Source: Bacteroidota bacterium (lineage in GTDB: Bacteria; Bacteroidota; Rhodothermia; Rhodothermales; Rubricoccaceae). Taken from it: DNA of 53,534 nt. Numbering within the stretch: position 1 is the stretch's first letter; every line of letters begins with the position of its first letter. The translations under genes were made by a program, and so were the position numbers. The stretch is taken from assembly GCA_039821555.1 (NCBI GenBank), contig JBCBNX010000023.1:1-53534 (forward strand). Reading direction: 5' to 3'. The notes beneath the pieces are model-generated. The model was given only the letters and a program-made list of their open reading frames with translations, had not been told where the DNA came from and made no database searches. Of the stretch, positions 50,690 through 53,534 are shown piece after piece.

Positions 50690-51430
50690 GTGCACAGTCG
50701 TGTCTCCGTGATCGTCCCAGCTGCGGGTGCTGGGCTCCGCATGGGCGGCGACACCCGCAAGCAGTTTCGCGTGCTCGGCGACGCGCCGGTGCTCGTGCAG
50801 ACGCTCCGCGCGTTCGAAGTCCACGACAACGTGGATGCTCTCGCAATCGTCGTGCCTCCGGAGGAAGTCGAGCCGGTGTCGGCGCTGCTCGACGTGCACG
50901 CCCTCACGAAGCTCGTCGCGGTCGTGGCAGGCGGGGCGACGCGTCAGGCTTCCGTCGGACAGGGTCTCGATGCGGTGGTGGCACACGGAACTGAAGAAGA
51001 AGATCTCGTGCTCGTTCACGACGGCGTCCGCCCGTTCATCGATGGGGACGCGACCACGCGAGTGATCGCTGCGGCGCGGTCGCACGGGGCGGCAGCCTTG
51101 GCCCTGGCCGTCGCCGATACGCTGCGGCGCGGCGACGCCGACACGTTTGGCGATACCGTTCCGCGCGACGGACTCTGGCGGATGCAGACGCCTCAGGCGT
51201 TCCAGACGTCGCTCCTCGTCGAGGCGCATGCGGCCGCGCGCCGCGACGCCTTCGCTGGCACCGACGAGGTCGCGCTCGTCCAGCGGATCGGTCATGCCGT
51301 CCAGATCGTGCCGGGTAGTGCGTTCAACGTTAAGCTGACCCGGCCGAGCGACTGGGCGTTCGCCGAGGCGGTGTGGCCGGTGTGGCTAAAGCAGCAGGGG
51401 CGCAACGGAACAGCTGCACCGCCCGTCTGA
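50690..51430 (+). CDS. ispD: 2-C-methyl-D-erythritol 4-phosphate cytidylyltransferase
   Basis: 246 residues from GTG 50690. Nucleotide-binding start VSVIVPAAGAGLRMGGDTRKQF, then GGATRQASVGQGL, VLVHDGVRPFID, and RMQTPQAFQTSLLVEA near the end. It makes CDP-methylerythritol in the MEP isoprenoid pathway. First gene of ispD-ispF-dedA. GTG is the only sensible start: it lies directly before the Rossmann-like core. Confidence 0.93.
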   Translation: MHSRVSVIVPAAGAGLRMGGDTRKQFRVLGDAPVLVQTLRAFEVHDNVDALAIVVPPEEVEPVSALLDVHALTKLVAVVAGGATRQASVGQGLDAVVAHGTEEEDLVLVHDGVRPFIDGDATTRVIAAARSHGAAALALAVADTLRRGDADTFGDTVPRDGLWRMQTPQAFQTSLLVEAHAAARRDAFAGTDEVALVQRIGHAVQIVPGSAFNVKLTRPSDWAFAEAVWPVWLKQQGRNGTAAPPV

Positions 51431-51488
51431 TCTTCTCATCTCGGTGCTGCGTTCCGTACCGGCGCTTTCCTCTCTTCCGGTCTCCTCT

Positions 51489-51971
51489 ATGATTCGCATC
51501 GGCCTCGGCTACGACGTGCACCGGCTCGTGGAAGATCGTGCGCTCATCCTCGGCGGCGTGACGATCCCGCACACGCACGGGCTGCTCGGCCACTCCGACG
51601 CCGACGTGCTCGCCCACGCCATCACCGACGCGCTGCTCGGTGCGGCCTCGCTCGGCGACATCGGCGCGCACTTCCCCGACACCGATCCGCAGTGGAAGGG
51701 CGCGGACAGCCTCAAGCTGCTCGCCGCCTCCGTCGCGCTCGTGGCGGTAGCAGGCTTTGCGGTCGGCAACGTGGACGCGACCGTCGTGATGCAGCGTCCG
51801 AAGCTGCGTCCACACATCGACGCGATGCGGACCAACCTGGCGCGAGTGCTGGGCGTCGACATGGCGCAGGTGTCGGTCAAGGCAACGACCAACGAGACGA
51901 TGGGCTTCGTCGGCCGCGAGGAGGGCGTCGCCGTGCACGCCGTCGCGCTGTTGGTGGGACGAGACGACTAG
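51489..51971 (+). CDS. ispF: 2-C-methyl-D-erythritol 2,4-cyclodiphosphate synthase
   Basis: 160 residues, normal size. RIGLGYDVHRL (Zn ligands Asp and His), GLLGHSDADVLAHAITDAL (third ligand, His), GDIGAHFPDTDPQWKGADS, and the closing SVKATTNETMGFVGREEGVAVHA. It forms the cyclic diphosphate step of the MEP pathway. ATG 51489; placed 58 bp after ispD. Confidence 0.95.
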   Translation: MIRIGLGYDVHRLVEDRALILGGVTIPHTHGLLGHSDADVLAHAITDALLGAASLGDIGAHFPDTDPQWKGADSLKLLAASVALVAVAGFAVGNVDATVVMQRPKLRPHIDAMRTNLARVLGVDMAQVSVKATTNETMGFVGREEGVAVHAVALLVGRDD

Positions 51972-51974
51972 GCC

Positions 51975-52643
51975 GTGCTCGAACTGCTCAACGAGGTCGT
52001 CGAATGGATGCGGGCGTTGCCGCCAGTAGGCGTGTATGCCGTCGTCTTCGTCGTGGCCTACCTCGAAAACCTCGTCCCGCCGATCTGGGGCGACTCAGTG
52101 GTCGTGTTCGGCGGCTACCTTGTCGGCCTCGGCAGCGTGGGCTTCGTACCGACGGTCGTGGTGTCAACCCTCGGTGGGGCGCTCGGGTTTATGACGATGT
52201 ATGGCCTTGGCTGGCGCTTCGACGAGCGGGTGTGGGAGGAGGGGCGCCTCGCCTGGATCCCGCGCGGTCCGGTCGAGCGGGTGCAGAAGTGGATGCGGCG
52301 ATGGGGCTATGGGCTGGTGCTGGCAAACCGCTTCGTGAGCGGAGCACGGAGCGTGGTGCCGCTCGTCGTTGGCAGCGCCCGGATGCCCGTCGGCCCGACG
52401 GCGGCGTGCGCCACGGTGAGCGCCTTCGTCTGGTGTCTGTTGCTTGTGTGGGGTGGCTACGTCCTCGGCGACCAGTGGGAGCGGGTCGGCGACTACCTCC
52501 AGGCGTACGGCCAGGTGATATCCGGCCTCGTCGTCGCGCTTGGCGTGGCGTGGGGTGGGCGCTGGCTCTGGCGTCGGCGCGAGGGGCGTCGGCGCAGGGG
52601 GAAACCAGAGCGGGGTCAAGAATCGGCAAAGGACCAGCCCTAG
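51975..52643 (+). CDS. DedA-family membrane protein
   Basis: 222 residues from GTG 51975, only 3 bp after ispF, so cotranscribed and likely coupled. Hydrophobic spans at about 17-35, 45-77, 135-160 and 180-195 with the DedA features ENLVPPIWGDSVVVFGGYL and ANRFVSGARSVVPLVVGSAR. DedA proteins move or flip lipids such as undecaprenyl phosphate. The gene neighbour (isoprenoid pathway) is consistent with such a lipid role; the C-terminus is a basic RRREGRRRRGK tail. Confidence 0.88.
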   Translation: MLELLNEVVEWMRALPPVGVYAVVFVVAYLENLVPPIWGDSVVVFGGYLVGLGSVGFVPTVVVSTLGGALGFMTMYGLGWRFDERVWEEGRLAWIPRGPVERVQKWMRRWGYGLVLANRFVSGARSVVPLVVGSARMPVGPTAACATVSAFVWCLLLVWGGYVLGDQWERVGDYLQAYGQVISGLVVALGVAWGGRWLWRRREGRRRRGKPERGQESAKDQP

Positions 52644-52655
52644 CGTCCGGCGTCG

Positions 52656-52684
52656 TTGACAGCGCTGCCACAGCGCCGTACTTT
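52656..52684 (+). promoter_or_regulatory. tRNA-tuf cluster promoter
   Basis: TTGACA (52656-52661), 17 bp, TACTTT (52679-52684), 65 bp before tRNA-Thr. Confidence 0.75.
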
Positions 52685-52748
52685 AGTCACCCTTGTGCAA
52701 CGTCAAAAGCCTGCCCCTAAGGTAGGCTCTCTTGTTTGCAGGCGTTCC

Positions 52749-52821
52749 GCTGGCGTAGCTCAGTTGGTAGAGCAGCTGATTTGTAATCAGCAGGTCGGGG
52801 GTTCGAGTCCCTCCGCCAGCT
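52749..52821 (+). tRNA. tRNA-Thr (TGT)
   Basis: 73 bases, acceptor GCTGGCG/CGCCAGC, anticodon loop TTTGTAA in stem GCTGA/TCAGC (anticodon TGT), T arm GGTTCGAGTCC. CCA is not encoded. Confidence 0.97.
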
Positions 52822-52887
52822 CTGCTCGCCGCGCGCCCGCATGCCGTGACAACGGCACGCCGCTGTTCTTTCTGCGATTGCACACCC

Positions 52888-52970
<83 letters not shown>

Positions 52971-52977
52971 CACTTCA

Positions 52978-53012
52978 GAAGTGCGAAGTAAGAAGTGCGA
53001 AGTCCGAAGTGT
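52978..53012 (+). repeat. Five GAAGTNN heptads between tRNAs
   Basis: GAAGTGC, GAAGTAA, GAAGTGC, GAAGTCC, GAAGTGT in register without a break, starting 8 bases after the tRNA-Tyr 3' end. The five leading bases are invariant. Confidence 0.85.
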
Positions 53013-53050
53013 TGCTTCGGTGTTTCCATTTCGCCTCTCGCCCTTCGCCT

Positions 53051-53123
53051 GCGGGAGTAGCTCAGTTGGTAGAGCATCAGCCTTCCAAGCTGAGGGTCGC
53101 GGGTTCGAGTCCCGTCTCCCGCT
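53051..53123 (+). tRNA. tRNA-Gly (TCC)
   Basis: 73 bases, acceptor GCGGGAG/CTCCCGC, anticodon loop CTTCCAA in stem TCAGC/GCTGA (TCC). CCA is not encoded. Confidence 0.97.
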
Positions 53124-53183
53124 CAAGGCACTAGCGGTTTGTAATTTTTGATTTTCGGTTGGGTGGCAACTCGATCCTGAACA

Positions 53184-53218
53184 ATCGAAAATCAGAAATC
53201 ATCAATCCAACATCCATT
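53184..53218 (+). repeat. Five ATCNNNN heptads abutting tRNA-Thr
   Basis: ATCGAAA, ATCAGAA, ATCATCA, ATCCAAC, ATCCATT run up to the base before the tRNA-Thr 5' end. An AT-rich upstream stretch (TGATTTTCGGTTG, about 53146-53158) is nearly complementary to 53182-53194, so the spacer could fold into a 13-bp hairpin. Confidence 0.8.
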
Positions 53219-53290
<72 letters not shown>

Positions 53291-53364
53291 CTCTGGTGCA
53301 CATCGCCTGATGCACATCAGGGCTCGCCCGCGCGCTCATCGGGCCGCGCGCGGAGCGCGAGCAC

Positions 53365-53381
53365 CGGCTCAGCTTGAGCCG
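53365..53381 (+). other. Hairpin in the tRNA-tuf spacer
   Basis: CGGCTCA, three-base loop, TGAGCCG, with no T tract. A second small hairpin CCTGAT/ATCAGG lies at 53307-53322. They may be processing signals between tRNA-Thr and tuf. Confidence 0.35.
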
Positions 53382-53465
53382 ATCCGGCAGCCTTGTGCTG
53401 CCCCAGGCCCTCCCCCCTTGACCCGATTCTCGGACCCCGAACTCTCGGACAACGACGCTCCAGTT

Positions 53466-53534
53466 ATGGCTAAGGAAACGTTCCAGCGCACCAAGCCCCA
53501 CGTCAACGTCGGCACCATCGGCCACGTCGACCAC
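53466..53534 (+). CDS. tuf: Elongation factor Tu, 5' end only
   Basis: The first 23 codons read MAKETFQRTKPHVNVGTIGH then VDH, the EF-Tu start with the beginning of the P-loop (GHVDHGKT). The gene runs off the right edge. It follows tRNA-Thr, Tyr, Gly, Thr, the same order as thrU-tyrU-glyT-thrT-tufB in E. coli, which supports a shared transcript. Confidence 0.97.
   Translation, partial: MAKETFQRTKPHVNVGTIGHVDH

Noticed and set aside
52978..53012. CRISPR-like repeats
   Set aside because: Units are 7 bases with no spacers; not a CRISPR array.

Overview
The window is a 53.5 kb piece of a high-GC chromosome that I infer belongs to the Rhodothermota (Rhodothermales, near Rubricoccus/Rubrivirga/Salinibacter). 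The reasons are two GWxTD-family secreted proteins, three secreted proteins ending in Bacteroidetes-type sorting domains, many start codons without a Shine-Dalgarno, and the overall gene set. I see no prophage, insertion sequence, CRISPR array or rRNA. It is mostly a housekeeping region with accessory patches.

Layout: 1-2.8 kb, a small outer-membrane-type protein and typA. 2.8-3.4 kb, an AbrB/Doc toxin-antitoxin pair. 3.6-8.5 kb, a CDF cation transporter, an ADP-ribosylglycohydrolase, a semialdehyde dehydrogenase, a lipoprotein and a PspB-like protein. 8.7-13.3 kb, a one-way glycan cluster (GT2, GT4, hexapeptide acyltransferase, GT2). 13.4-20.1 kb, four exported proteins and an RluA-type pseudouridine synthase. 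20.5-27.8 kb, a GT2, pgsA, ftsY, a GWxTD protein, fmt and a degenerate GHMP-kinase-like protein. 28-36.1 kb, an AbgT transporter, saccharopine-dehydrogenase-like protein, leucyl aminopeptidase, a second GWxTD protein, pdxA and a methyltransferase. 36.3-37.9 kb, a divergent sigma-like protein followed by a single-span membrane protein. 37.8-40.9 kb, a CoA-ligase/acetyltransferase fusion and tRNA-Lys and tRNA-Leu. 41.5-46.3 kb, a large GH13 alpha-amylase, a CpeT-like lipoprotein and a DUF1573 protein. 46.3-52.6 kb, a cystathionine-synthase-family enzyme, a TPR lipoprotein, queA and ispD-ispF-dedA. 52.7-53.5 kb, tRNA-Thr, Tyr, Gly, Thr and the start of tuf.

Regulation visible in the DNA: housekeeping-type promoters with 17-18 bp spacing (TTGACA/TACTTT before the tRNA-tuf block; similar ones before tRNA-Lys, queA, the CpeT-like gene and the 13.4 kb secreted gene). 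Three near-identical LacI/CcpA-type operators (core AAGCGCTT) lie at the alpha-amylase, at the 13.4 kb secreted protein and in the saccharopine-dehydrogenase/pepA divergent gap. This suggests a carbohydrate-linked regulon, although no LacI regulator is in the window.

The most unusual signals are non-coding: (1) degenerate heptanucleotide tandem arrays that abut start codons or tRNA 5' ends; (2) a leader before the CpeT-like gene with mutually exclusive terminator and antiterminator pairings; (3) two REP-doublet elements with terminal inverted repeats. The most unusual protein candidates are the sigma-like/membrane pair and the degenerate galactokinase-like protein.
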